This document shows positions 23,752 to 35,614 of a DNA stretch of 64,000 bases, one piece after another. The notes beneath the pieces are model-generated. The model ran no database searches and had not been told where the DNA came from. It worked only from the letters and a program-made list of their open reading frames with translations. A program made the translations under genes and the position numbers. Origin of the DNA: Megamerina dolium (Eukaryota; Arthropoda; Insecta; Diptera; Megamerinidae); NCBI GenBank assembly GCA_963854835.1, contig OY978526.1, positions 70,962,418 through 71,026,417 of the forward strand, in the 5' to 3' direction. Numbering within the stretch: position 1 is the first letter of the stretch; each line of letters opens with the position of its first letter.

Positions 23752-25602
23752 AAAGACTTCACCGACGATTGTGTCTTCAATGAGAACATGGAACAGCACA
23801 ACTATAATACATACTCATCCACATATAATTCGAATGCGCGGCGTGTCTACTATTTGGCACTGAATCGGCATGGTGAGCCGCGTAAATTACAAATACCACC
23901 AACCCGTTCGCTTGGCAAATTGGCAACGTATACGAATGCGATTACCGAAACGGTGCCGCAGGAGCGGGTCGAACAATTGATTGCGAAAAATTTTGGAGCA
24001 AATCGCATCAAGCATGGCATACGCCAACTCTGTGATACTGGCAAACCATTGATCGAGCTGATCGATAGTAAACACTTTAAAGCACGTCCCAAGTGCAATC
24101 CCAATAGTAATAGTAATAGTAATAATAATAATAATAATAATAATAGCGGTAATTCTAGTAGTAGTAAAAATAATAGCAATAATTTAGACAATAACAGAAG
24201 TAGCAGCAGCAGCAATAGCAGCAGCAGTAGTAGTGGTAGTAGTATTAGTCATAGTAGTAGTGGCCAATTATTGAACAATGTTCCTGCTACCAATGATAAA
24301 ACTAGAATTAGTACCAATAGTGAACATACAAATAGTAATAGTAGTAGTAATAGTAGTAGTAGTAGTAGTGATGTGAGCAGCAGTAGTATTAGCAATAGTC
24401 AGAATAATGATGGCCATATTAGTAATAATAATAATAATAGTAGCAGTAGTAGTAGTAGTAGTAGTGGGACTGCCAGTCATCACAATGGCATGCGAAAAAA
24501 GAAGAAACGACGAAAATGTCGACCGCATGAAAATGAGGAAGAGCACAATTGCCAACGGGGTCCACAAGCGTTGCGTAAGCGTGGTAATCACAACAACAAC
24601 AACAACAACAACAAGCACAAATGCAAAGAGTTGCAAAAGCAAGCCCAGCACCAAGCGAACGGTAGTACCGCTGCTATTGAGTGTGGACCGAAACGCGGTG
24701 GCGGATCAAAGAAAAATGGCAACGGCCATAACAATAAGAAGCGTCCTAATGGTGGACGGAACAACAATCAGAACAGAAATGGTCTGGGCAACGATAATTT
24801 GGGTCCAAATAATCGACGTGGCAAAAAGCTGAATGGCAATGGTCGCCAAGGTGGTGGTGGTGGTGGTGGTGGTGGTAGCGGAGGCGGTAGAAATGGTCCT
24901 AATAAAAATGGTGCCAATAAGAAACGAGGTGGTAAAAATGGCCAAAATAATAGCAATGGCCCCAATGGTAAACGTCCCAATGGTAAACAGAAAAAACAAC
25001 AGGGAATGAATAAGCGGACTAATTCAAAAACCACCATCGCCACCACATCATCTAAAACAACAAGAACAACAATAACAACGACAACATCAACAACCCCCAG
25101 ACCGAATTTCGAACAATTGACACCAACTCAATTGGGAGTAGAGCAGACGACAGGTCGTATGCCCACCACCACTATCTATGAGAGTTTCGATCCACATCTC
25201 GATGATACAACATCAAATCTATTGGAACATGTGGAACGGGAACAGCGTAATGTTCACATTACCAATTCCATGGAGGAATTCATTGACGGCTCCACAGAGA
25301 ATAGGTCGTCGGTGGCGACAGCCAAGGCAGATGCGGTCGATGTTGACGAGAACGAATCAGCCGAAGAGACTGCCGCCTACGATGATGATGATGATGGTGA
25401 GGATGATGATGAGAATGCTGATGATGATGATGATGATGATGATAATGACAGTGCCGATGATAATGATGCGCAGAGCAATGTTGATGCAGCAGCGCCAGTG
25501 CCAAGCAGCAGTCATGAACCCTATCATGCGATCAACGATGACGACATTCAGACGCAAGTGATGGCGGGCGCGGATGATTACTATGACCAGCTTGATTTGT
25601 GA
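23752..25602 (+). CDS. bnl: branchless long 3' coding exon (second half of FGF fold plus C-terminal extension)
   Basis: The exon encodes 616 residues. Residues 1-62 complete the FGF fold: KDFTDDCVFNENMEQ, the hallmark NYNTYSSTY, YYLALNRHGEPR. A conserved-looking helix-rich segment follows to about residue 115 (RQLCDTGKPLIELID). Residues 116-246 are Ser/Asn runs encoded mainly by AGT and AAT codons. Then come a basic cluster (RKKKKRRKCR), a Gly/Asn/Lys-rich stretch with nine consecutive Gly at about 24852, a Thr-rich stretch near 25030-25100, and a very acidic Asp run near 25380-25450. Secreted Branchless in flies also has a long extension. The acceptor is at 23751; the upstream ATG at 23731 is intronic. 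The TGA at 25600-25602 overlaps a splice donor. Confidence 0.9.
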   Translation, partial: KDFTDDCVFNENMEQHNYNTYSSTYNSNARRVYYLALNRHGEPRKLQIPPTRSLGKLATYTNAITETVPQERVEQLIAKNFGANRIKHGIRQLCDTGKPLIELIDSKHFKARPKCNPNSNSNSNNNNNNNNSGNSSSSKNNSNNLDNNRSSSSSNSSSSSSGSSISHSSSGQLLNNVPATNDKTRISTNSEHTNSNSSSNSSSSSSDVSSSSISNSQNNDGHISNNNNNSSSSSSSSSGTASHHNGMRKKKKRRKCRPHENEEEHNCQRGPQALRKRGNHNNNNNNNKHKCKELQKQAQHQANGSTAAIECGPKRGGGSKKNGNGHNNKKRPNGGRNNNQNRNGLGNDNLGPNNRRGKKLNGNGRQGGGGGGGGGSGGGRNGPNKNGANKKRGGKNGQNNSNGPNGKRPNGKQKKQQGMNKRTNSKTTIATTSSKTTRTTITTTTSTTPRPNFEQLTPTQLGVEQTTGRMPTTTIYESFDPHLDDTTSNLLEHVEREQRNVHITNSMEEFIDGSTENRSSVATAKADAVDVDENESAEETAAYDDDDDGEDDDENADDDDDDDDNDSADDNDAQSNVDAAAPVPSSSHEPYHAINDDDIQTQVMAGADDYYDQLDL

Positions 25603-25606
25603 GTAT
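25594..25606 (+). promoter_or_regulatory. bnl: Splice donor overlapping the bnl stop codon
   Basis: The sequence gattt|gtgagtat places a consensus 5' splice site at 25599. Without splicing, the frame reads Asp-Leu-stop. If the donor is used, TT at 25597-25598 is carried over and the stop is removed. The in-frame partner acceptor I propose is at 35614. This is inferred from sequence only. Confidence 0.65.
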
Positions 25607-27977
25607 TTAAATAATTCTACACTCTTCTTCTTCTATACAATTCTCTAAATTAATTTTTTGATTTTTTTTTTTTCTCATTTACTTTTTTTTCTTTATGATT
25701 TTCGAAATTGTTTTTCTTTGAAATACTCATTTCTAAAATCTGAATGTAATTCGTAATTTGGTTTCATATTTAATTAGTGAAGAATACAAGGGATAAAGAC
25801 AGATTGGGAGCAAAAGAAGTAGAAAAAATGGGTTTTTTTTTCTAACGAAACAATTTACGACAAATTCAAAAACGAACGAAATTAATTTTAATTTTTAATT
25901 TTTTAACGATTAATCATTAATAATTATATGAATATGAATATTGTGTTTGAAGAAAAAGGCATTCATTTGATTTGATGATCCTGTTCATGTTAGCCTCAAT
26001 GGGACGTCTCATTATGACATCTAGCGGAGAACGGTTTTTAAATATTTCCCAAACTCATTTTGACATTTGTCGTCGCAGTGAGGCTCAAATGAACAGGATC
26101 TATGGAATATGTATTTTTTATTTTTGTGTTTTTCTTTTACTTTTTTTTTTTTATTGTATTTGGCATTTGAGAACTACTATTTATTGTTATTTGTTTTTTT
26201 TTTCAATTTTATTTTCAAAAATTTTTCCAAATTTTTATTATTTTCGATTTTGTTATGGATTTTGTGTAAATGGTATTTGTAATTTTTATTATTATTATTA
26301 TAATGACATTTTTAATAACTTTTATTATTGATTTATTTTATTTTGTTCAATTTTTGTAGTTAAAAACTATTGCATTTTTTCGGTATGTCATATTTACAGA
26401 AAAATATAAAAAAAGTAAATCAAACACACACACACACACATACACACATTTGTACACATATAAATGCATATATGATGTATTAAATAATTATTATTATAAT
26501 TATTATTTAACTATTATTCTAATATATATCATTTTTATTAATTATTATGTACAAAGCTGACAACAAAATTAATTAAATTATTTATATGTGTATGTTAAGG
26601 CATTTACGTGAATATATTGTATATTTCTATATATAACTATATAGATATTTTTGTAAAAAAAAAAAAACAAAAGAAAACTAAATAATAAACTTTGTATAAA
26701 TGTCTTATAATTGAATGTAATTATTAAGTGTATGAGAATTATTATATTTATTAAAGGCAATCACAATCAAATGAAAATATTTAACATACACGAACACACA
26801 CACACACACACACACCACAAATATCCATACTCACATTGTGTAATTTGCAAGCGAAGGCATCCACATCAACAAACAAATACCCACGATCCACAATCCAAAA
26901 CACATCATCCACCCACCTAACTAATGCACATAATTACATGCTACAATAGTGCCTGTTATTGATTTCGTTTACGTTTCGATTGCAACAAATTGGCATCAAT
27001 AATTCGAACTATTACTTATTGTATTGTATTGTAAATTTATAAAATTATTTTAATATTTTTTTTTTTTGTTTTATTTAATTTTTTTTTTTTATTTATAACT
27101 TTCAATAAAGTTAATGAAAATATGAATTTTATAATTGAGAAAAAAACAAATACTTATTTTTAGTTATTTGTAATTTTTACAAAGTTCAGTAATTCAATAC
27201 AGACAATGATAGACAAAATTTAGTTCCCACTTCATAAACTTTTTTGTCAAATTTCTCACATAAAAATCTATAAGTTGAAACTTTATTTTGACTTAATTAG
27301 GCGCTAATAGTTTCAACGAATAATTAATATAAAAACCGATCGAGCAAAGACTTCATTTAGTATCAGGAATATTTTAAAAAAGGAGCAAAATTCAAAATAT
27401 GTATTACAATTTAAAAATATACATAAATAGATAAAATTTATGTGTGTTATTATTAAAGCAAAAAATAAGAGTGCAAAAATCCCTCCGAAAGTAATCCAAA
27501 AAAAAAAAAAAAACACCCTGACTATTACAAAAAATATGAAAGAAATTCGAGTAAGCGTTCGATTATTTAAATATGACTAATTTCTAAACTTAACATTGCT
27601 GAATGGATTGGAAAAGCTTGAATTATTGCATTCTTTGTGGGGAAAAATGATTTTAGAACATATTCACTTTTTCACCTACCTGAAAAATCCATCCAGTTAT
27701 TTTCCTGGACTCATAATATCTTATAAAATGGTTTTACAATTTTTTTTAAAAATTTAAATCAATTCATTTACTGTAATTAAAAAAAAAGAACGAAATAGGA
27801 ACTGACTATTTTGCCCACCTGAAAAGGTCTCAGTATGAAAACATTTTCAAAAATATTTTAAGTAGAAATTTTGAGTAGAATTTAAGTTCAAGAGGCATTT
27901 AACAGATGCTGTTTAGTACTACAGCAACAATTACATAACAAAAAAATCTCCTTACAGTCGGCTGGGGCCGACCAAAT
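25603..27977 (+). other. bnl: Short-isoform 3' UTR / last bnl intron, AT-rich
   Basis: Very AT-rich, with CA runs at about 26422-26440 and 26793-26815 and long T tracts. A good polyadenylation signal context (ttcaataaag) occurs at 27101-27110 and several weaker AATAAA-like words precede it, so the short mRNA could end near 27.1 kb. No further coding exon was recognised. Confidence 0.5.
25977..26100. repeat. 124-bp inverted repeat just after the bnl stop
   Basis: The left arm gatcctgttcatgttagcct and the right arm (complement of aggctcaaatgaacaggatc) match over 22 bp with two differences, with about 80 bp between. It contains gacatctagcgg. It looks like a very small MITE and would form a stem in the transcript. 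Confidence 0.75.
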
Positions 27978-29535
27978 TATACCCTGCATATGTAGATTTA
28001 TATATAAAAAGTTTACTCGAATATCCAACTTTTCTTTTATTTCCACTTTTCGAGAAACAATTTTTGCATATACTACTAATTTACACCCGAAATATGGTTG
28101 ACTTTGACGAAGTAAAAGGATTTTAAGATAATTCCGAGGCTTAGTATGGGAGCTATATAAAAAGTGGGCGTGGCTTACCACTTTCTAGTAAATCCAATTA
28201 ATTTTTCAATGTTAATCCACACCTTAAATTTGGTGTCCTACGTTGAATAGTTTCTAAGTTATGGTGGTTAACATTTTTGTTTAATTTCCTCAACTTTGTA
28301 TGGGAGCCCCAATAAGAAGTGGGCGTGGTACGCTGATTTTTCGCCAAATTATTTCCGACTACGATATTAATTTAAGTGTCAATTATGGTTATTGTAGACA
28401 TAAGATTGCCTAAGTTACAGCTGTTTCAATTTAAAATTTGTATGGGGGCTACGATAAACTCTGGGCGTGGTGCGCCCATTTTCTGTGAGCCTAGTTGCTC
28501 GTACAATACTAATCCATACCCTAAGTCTCGTTGTCCTAGGCTAAATGGTTTGTAAGCTATGGAGCTTAAAATTTTAGTTTAATTCACTCGACTTTGTATG
28601 GGAGACCCATGAAGGAGTGGGCGTGGCACACTGATTTTCTGCCAGATTTTTGCCGACTACGATATTAATTTAAGTGTCAATTATGGTTATTCTAGACAGA
28701 AAATTGCCGAAGTTACAGCTGTTTCAATTTAAAATTTGTATGGGGGCTACGATAAACACGGGGCGTGGTGCGCCCATTTTCTGTGAGCCTAGTTGCTCGT
28801 ACAATACTAATCCACACCTTAAATCTCGTTATTCTACGCTGAATAGTTTGCAAGTTATAACCGGTAACATTTTTTTTAATTTCCGCAACTTTGTATGGGA
28901 GGCCCAAAAAGGAGTGGGCGTGGCACATTGATTTTCTGCCATATTATTTCTGACTACCGTGTTAATCTAAGTGTCAATTATGGTTATTCTAGACAGAAAA
29001 TTGTAGAAGTTACAGCTGTTTCAATTTAAAAGAAGTACAGACACTTTGTATGGGAGCTACGCTAGAAAGTAGGCGTGGCTCATCCACTTTTAGTGAGGTT
29101 ATATAGTAGTATAATATAACTCTATGTGCAAAATATTGTTGTCCCAAGTGGTATATTGTGTGAGTTATAGCAAGTTAAAGATTTGAAAATTTCGAGGTTA
29201 GTCGCTTTGAATGCTTGGTGTGGGCGTGTTTATTGACCGATCATGCCCAATATCAATCCCCTCCGTACCCTTGGATCATAGATTACTTATGCCAAATTTC
29301 ATCGAAATAGCTCAATATTTACTCAAGTTATCGTGCGAACCAGCCAGGTGACAGACAGACGGACGGACGGACGGACGGACGGACGGACGGACGGACGGAC
29401 ATCGTTAAATCGAAAATTTAATCGACGCTGATCACGAATATATATCCATGTCTATATCTCCGGAGATTCCTTCAAGTGGACACAAACATCTGACCGAAAT
29501 GAATATACCATGCATATTGCATTATGCAGGGTATA
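27978..29535. mobile_element. 1.56-kb repeat element with 13-bp terminal inverted repeats and internal 298-bp units
   Basis: The ends tataccctgcata and tatgcagggtata are exact inverted repeats. Inside, a module of about 298 bp (ctttgtatgggag, gagtgggcgtggcac, gaagttacagctgtttcaat, gggcgtggtgcgcccatttt) repeats about three times around 28303, 28601 and 28898. Close to the right end lies a (ggac)n run at 29358-29400. No coding region was found. The class is not known to me; similar language (tatgggag with ggcgtgg) appears in the 153-bp arrays. Confidence 0.75.
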
Positions 29536-31030
29536 AAAATATATAAACGGCGCCGGCATGTTCAACGGGTTAATGAAATAGTACTGTAGTATCGTTTCGA
29601 AAAATATCTAGTCGACGATAGGCAAAATCCTGATTAATCTGCAATAAAGAAGAAGATCGTTTCTTGTAGTAATTTCTCAATTTTTGAATTAATGTCAACG
29701 CTTGAATGGTAGAAAAATGATAACGTACATAGGATTCATTCATCTAAATTTCAGAAATTACAAAATATTGTCGAAATTATTTTACAGCTGACAAATATGA
29801 ATCATATTATTTAAAGCTTCTTGAAATTTGACCTACAAAAAATGAGTATAGTGACTCCCAAAAAATTCGAAAATGATTGAAAACCCTCGAGATTCTATCA
29901 GTCTCAAAAAATTATTCTCGTAAAAACTATTTTTCGCTATCATGGAAATATCAATTTGATGGAAACAAGAGCTTCTCTTATGCTGCAACAATATTTACGC
30001 TAGCAAAAATTATTGGAAAATCAACTCTGATTTAAAATTTTGAAAAGGATTCACAGTCAAATTGTCAAATTGCTGTTTTTCACAATTATTTATGACGTTG
30101 CACAAAATTGGTTTACCGAAAAGTGCCTCGAAAATTTTCGAGGTTTTTAAGTTTTCGAATTTCAGTGTTTAAAGAAATCCCCTAAGTGCTGTGTCTCCTA
30201 CTCGATTTTATATTCGAGTGAACGAGTTGGCGAATTGTAAATTTGCGGCTAGATAAGAACGACTGAAAGAAATAGTATCTTGAAAGATAACTCACTCAAT
30301 TGTTCAAACTTCGATTTAAATAGTCGAACGCTTTTTCTAGGTTCTTTCTGCTTTTGGAATTATTGGAAATAATTGCTGTCTAAAATTATAAAACAAAACC
30401 CCACTTCAAAGCGATCCTCCAACGCCTATTACTCTTGCAAAAGTAATCCAATGAGAATGTATTATAAAAAAAAAATAAATGCGAATCTTAATAATTACTT
30501 ATGACTATTATTAATTTAAATGTAAAATCAATGTCAACATTATTTTCTTCATGTTCTTTAGTTTCTTTCTTGTATTGTAAATATTAAAAAATAATATTTA
30601 AAAAAAAATATATATATAAAATAATAGTAAACTTGTATAAGAAACCTCGCTGCCTCTCAAGTAAGTAGTAGTACATATAGTGTAGAATATAGTAATGAAA
30701 TGAATGAAAAATAACAAAAAAAAAAAAAAACCAATCGAAATAATTAAATAAAAATGCAATTTTATATATTTTAAAATTAATTGTTTATAAATTACAAGAG
30801 ATTTACATACACACACAGGCACAAAAGCATTCACATATAGTTACATCCAAGACCCAGAACATAGTATACCGAGTATAAATGTTTTCTACTAAAAAACTAA
30901 AGGGCATCTAGAAAAATTAAAAATTCAATTCAAATTGTTTTTAAGAGATTTATTAATTTATACTAACAATGATGATATTATATTTATTATTATTAGTACT
31001 CATAGCAATGCTAGTATTTGCATACTTAAA
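29536..31030. other. AT-rich sequence of the last bnl intron, no gene seen
   Basis: No repeat or coding region was recognised apart from homopolymers near 30600 and 30720. Confidence 0.5.
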
Positions 31031-31039
31031 TGCAATGGG

Positions 31040-31660
31040 GAATCCACGCTCCAATGCAATGTGGTGTTGCAAAAGAGCAATTGCAAAAAAATTATGATTG
31101 CATATTTTGCAATCACAGCAACTGCAATATATATTCAATAGTGAAATTTATGAATCGATTCAATATGATCTTGCAAAAAGAGAGCATATGCAAAATATTT
31201 AGATTGCATAATTTGCAATCACAACAATTGCAATATATATTCAATAGTGAAAATTATGAATCAATTCAATATGGTCTTGCAAAAAGAGAGCATATGCAAA
31301 ATATTATCATTGCATAATTTGGAATAATAACAATTGCAATATATATTCAATAGTGAAATTCATGAATCGATTCAATATGGTCTTGCAAAAGAGAGCATAT
31401 GCAAAATATTATGATTGCATAATTTGGAATAACAACAATTGCAATATATATTCAATAGTGAAATTCATGAATCGATTCAATATGGTCTTGCAAAAAGAGA
31501 GCATATGCAAAATATTATGATTGCATAATTTTGCAATCACAACAACTGCAAAATATACACGTAAATTCAATAGTGGAATTCATGAACCGATTAAATATGA
31601 TCTTGCAAAAGAGCATATATGCAATACTAAAAGGAAATTATAGCATATATTTGCAATGCA
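31040..31660. repeat. 106-bp tandem array rich in TTGCAA and ATGCAAA words
   Basis: The word attcaatagtg recurs at 31133, 31239, 31345, 31450 and 31565, spacings of 106, 106, 105 and 115. Each unit holds cttgcaaaaagagagcatat followed by gcaaaatatt, and gattgcataatttgcaatca. A diverged relative lies at about 32640-32960. The ATGCAAA words resemble POU-domain octamer half sites, but they are part of a tandem repeat, so binding is speculative. Confidence 0.85.
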
Positions 31661-33784
31661 TATGCAATATTTATTTGACACTTCAAACAGCTGACATAGA
31701 AGAAAATACAAATCAAAAGGATTCCATAATAGAGGTGCATTCTAAACATAAAAAAAAAAATTTTTTGCTATAAGCAATTTAATGAAAATATTTGAATTTT
31801 TTGCAATTTTGCAAGACCATATGCACAAGATACAAATAACCATGAATAAATGATTATTGAAGTAAAACAAAAAATCCACACTCATACACTCACAGACACA
31901 CTCATATACATTTTCCTCTCACTAACATCGAACGAAGAATTAATTTTAGTAAATAATTTTAATTAAAATTTATATTTTTAAGATGTAATAGTTATTAAAA
32001 AAAAAAAAAAAAAAAAAATAAAACAAAACTAAATAAATGCAAAATATTTATACAAAAAATTTTGTAATTGAATTGTAAATTATTATTTTAAATTTATATG
32101 TACACAATTTCACACACATCTATACATATATACAAACACACACACACACGCACAGAATTACAACAAATGGATAAATATGTACATACATGATATATCGGTG
32201 CTTACCCAGTGTTTATACCCCCACCCATCAGAATCAACATAAATCACACAAGTACGAGTACATACTGACAATGGCCACAATATGGGCACGTGATGCAACG
32301 AGTAATGCATAAAGTAATCTACCAGGCTAAATCATTTACAATATACTTGTATGTATGTGTAACATCGTTCTTATTATAATTAAAAATATTGATTAATGTT
32401 ATACTCATTACCCTCAATTACTCCTCTTGTATAATTCTCGAAACAAAACTTAATTTTGTAAATGTATTATAAGTTGTAATTTTTTAAGTTAAAATTTATG
32501 AAATAATAAGAAAATGTAAAAATAAAATTTAAAAAAAATAATAATCAAAAAAATAAATAAATAAAATTCAAATATATATGCGACTATTTCTTAGATGTGA
32601 TTAGAGGAAAGGTAGAAAATGTATACAATACCAGAGTTTATGATCTGATGCATATCATCTTGCAAAAGAGCAAATGCAAAATATTAGTTTGCATCCACAA
32701 CAACAAATCATCAAGTTTTCAATCACAATATAATACATACAACACTAGTAGTATACAACGCTAAAAAGGTATAGCATATATTTGCTATGCATATGCAATA
32801 CTGACAATTTGAAACTTATGAAAACAAAATCTAAATAAAATAATTGAAAAATAGTTTCGCAAAATACAACTTTAAAAAATTTGCTCACAATTAATTGCAA
32901 ATATATACAAGATTGTACATATATGTATATTTGCTAGACTTTGCAAGACCATATGCAATACAATTTCATGAATACTGTCAATATTTCTCTTTGCAGAAAA
33001 GTATCAATTTATCAAAAGTGTTTGTCTCTCCCTTTGTGTGAGAAATATATTTATTAAATAGTTATTTTATAAAATTATGTATTCTCAATTTTATGTTAAT
33101 TCAATTATGTTTCTTTAATTCTTTACTTTACCCTCAATAATGCATGTTAAATTATTTATGTATTGTTCTATAGTTTTGCATGTTTGTTGCAACATTTTTC
33201 ATTGCATGTGCATTTTTTTTATTCTTGTTATTTGTGCTTGCTCATCTTTAAATGAATGGAGTATGATCGCACACATGTATCGACCAACGTCCAACATGTT
33301 CGTATGACAGTGAACAGAACAATATAATTGCATTTCTAACCGTCTCCAAGAAGAGAGGGATATTATTATTTATACTTGGTACAGGTACTTTCAAAAGATC
33401 TGGAATTCGATTTCTTTATTATAAAGTCAAATCGAGGGAACATTTGAAAACGTATAAAACGTATAGCATAAGAAACATTCAAAACCGAAAATTCTGATAT
33501 ACAATCTTTTTGAAATAAATTCAAAAAGGCAAACAAGTTTTTAATAATTTTTTATGTATAAATATATTGGATATCTTTGAAAAATATACCAAATATTATT
33601 CAAATTGACTATAATTTGATTTTTAGCAAGAATTAGATATTGCTTAGTTTTCATTAGTACACCCTCCTATTATTTCTTTAATTCATCAATGGCATCATGC
33701 AAAAATAGTATTGAAATTTTTCGTATTTATGAAGATCTTTTTAATTGAAAAATTTTAAAAAATAACAAATTTATTTACTCAAAA
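31661..33784. other. AT-rich sequence with scattered TGCAA-type words
   Basis: Several ttgcaagaccatatgcaat-like words (31805, 32940) look like outliers of the 106-bp repeat. A CA run lies near 32137. No gene is seen. Confidence 0.5.
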
Positions 33785-34155
33785 TCTATGTAACTCAGTG
33801 ATTAGTGGCCCTCTGATATGTACGTTCTATCCCCAGCTGAAGCATAACCAAATTTAATATCGAAAATATTTTTTTTTGAACACCTTCAATTTTTCGGGCA
33901 GTAACAATTTGCCAAAAATGCTTCTTGAAAGAGCTCTGTGACAAAGCTAAGTTAAAGTCATGTCACAAAGGTTATGCCGTTCGGAACCGGCTAATATAAG
34001 CATGTCCCTTCTTATGCAGTCCAAATTTAACACGCACAACAGTATTGGTAGAGAAGCTCGGTGCTATCACATGCGCCTTTCTGGCCTAAGTGTGTCCTGT
34101 GTCCAGAGAGAGAGAGAGAGAGAGGGGGCAGCCACAATAACGTAACCTAACCTTC
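33785..34155 (+). mobile_element. SINE variant with a LINE-like 3' end (second copy)
   Basis: The tRNA-like head is damaged (taactcagtgattag, ttctatccccagctg). The SINE body follows to gagaagctcg at about 34060. Then comes gctatcacatgcgcc and tttctggcctaagtgtg, a GA run at 34104-34124, ggcagccac and aacgtaacctaacc. This is the same switch as at 22325-22600. Confidence 0.78.
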
Positions 34156-35614
34156 GTATACAAAGCTTAAGCCAAATATTTTTTCATGAAACATTAATTA
34201 AGAATATAAATAAGTGGGTGTACTCATTTTAGATCGAAAGTCAGTAGCTGGGAACGATGCTCATAGTTGGAATTGTTGCTTTTTACCAAAGATATAGTCA
34301 AATATTCCTTTTATCAAAGCATAGTGGCATAGTGTATACAGTGGAAAGAATATTTTTTTTTTTGTTGAAAAAAAGTTATGTGTCTCGAGACTTGTTTGGA
34401 TCGCACGTCGCATAATTACAAAAGCGTTATAGCGATATTATTTGATTCACATAGAAAGCCAAATTTTATCAACATAGAAAGCAAATTTTCGGAATACTAG
34501 AAAATTTCCATTTATTGAAAAAAGTTTACGTATCTCGGAATATCGTAAGGTTGAGTCAAAGAAGTTGCGAAATTGCAAACAATCCTAGACAGCGATTTAT
34601 CGTATGGAGCCAAAATGTTGTTCAGGGAGGTTTTTTGGTCTGACGCAGGCAGTACATTTAAAAGTAAATTCTTTACATGTTTTCGCTATATTAGACAACT
34701 TTCGCTTACATCGTTATTTTGCAATTATTTGACATGACTTGAAGAAATTCCGTAGTTTTGTAGAAAAAAGGTGTTGAAGCACTTGCGGGCATTCAGTTTT
34801 AGTTTAATATTTTACGTATTGACTTCGGTCAATTTTGGAAGACTGCCACTTTTTCAGAGAATTTTCGTGTCAAATTTTCAATTCCCACAAAAATGTTCAC
34901 ATTTGGTAGAACAAATTATTGATGTTTTAATAGGAAATGGTACTGTTTAACAGAAGAGATGAAATTGGAAGGTAACAGGTTAGAACAGAAATCTTCTATT
35001 GGGTTTACTATTCAAAAAATATCATTCATTTGCATACTACACTTATTTTATTTTAATGTTTTGTGCAAATACGTTCAAAAATTTTAACACGTTTAAATTA
35101 AATTTTAATGTCACTTGTCAAAATGACTTCCAGATGCAGAGTGTTGATGTAGTGTATAGCGTTCAGAGCGTTGCTGGGTTTTAATCGTGTTCCAAAACTT
35201 TTGAAAGTCGTCTGTCTCACTAGCTATGTCATACCAATATGTTCGAATGTTGTGATGTGTATGATTGTACCTTTTCTCCCATCCTACATTATTTACATAT
35301 TTATTGTAGAATGCTTGCATGTTATTGCCAACTTGTATGCTTCAAATGCATCGAACTTTATGTTATCGGTTATCAATATATTTATGTTCATTATTATGTT
35401 ATGTATTAAATATTTTTATATGTTGATATTATGTTTATCTATATGTTTTAAATGTGCTTGTACTTATTCGGAAAAAATATAAAAAACAAAATCAATAAAG
35501 AAAAAATCTTCAATCCAAATCAATCTCAAAAAAAAAAAAATTCCCTACCTAAATTTTGTCATTGTCTATTCTCTTCTTCTTCTCTTTTTTTTCCACTATT
35601 TTATAATTTTTTAG
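34156..35614. other. End of the last bnl intron
   Basis: No repeat or gene was recognised. The final 60 nt are strongly pyrimidine-rich (ctcttcttcttctctttttt and more) and end attttttag at 35614, a strong 3' splice site. Confidence 0.5.

Noticed and set aside
23850..25561. Many long open frames overlapping the bnl exon on both strands
   Set aside because: They are shadows of trinucleotide repeats in the real coding frame, giving poly-Leu, poly-Thr, poly-Met or poly-His without any domain.
35171..35482. Hydrophobic 103-codon open frame just upstream of the candidate bnl tail exon
   Set aside because: Hydrophobicity follows from T-rich composition; no splice site or family pattern supports it.
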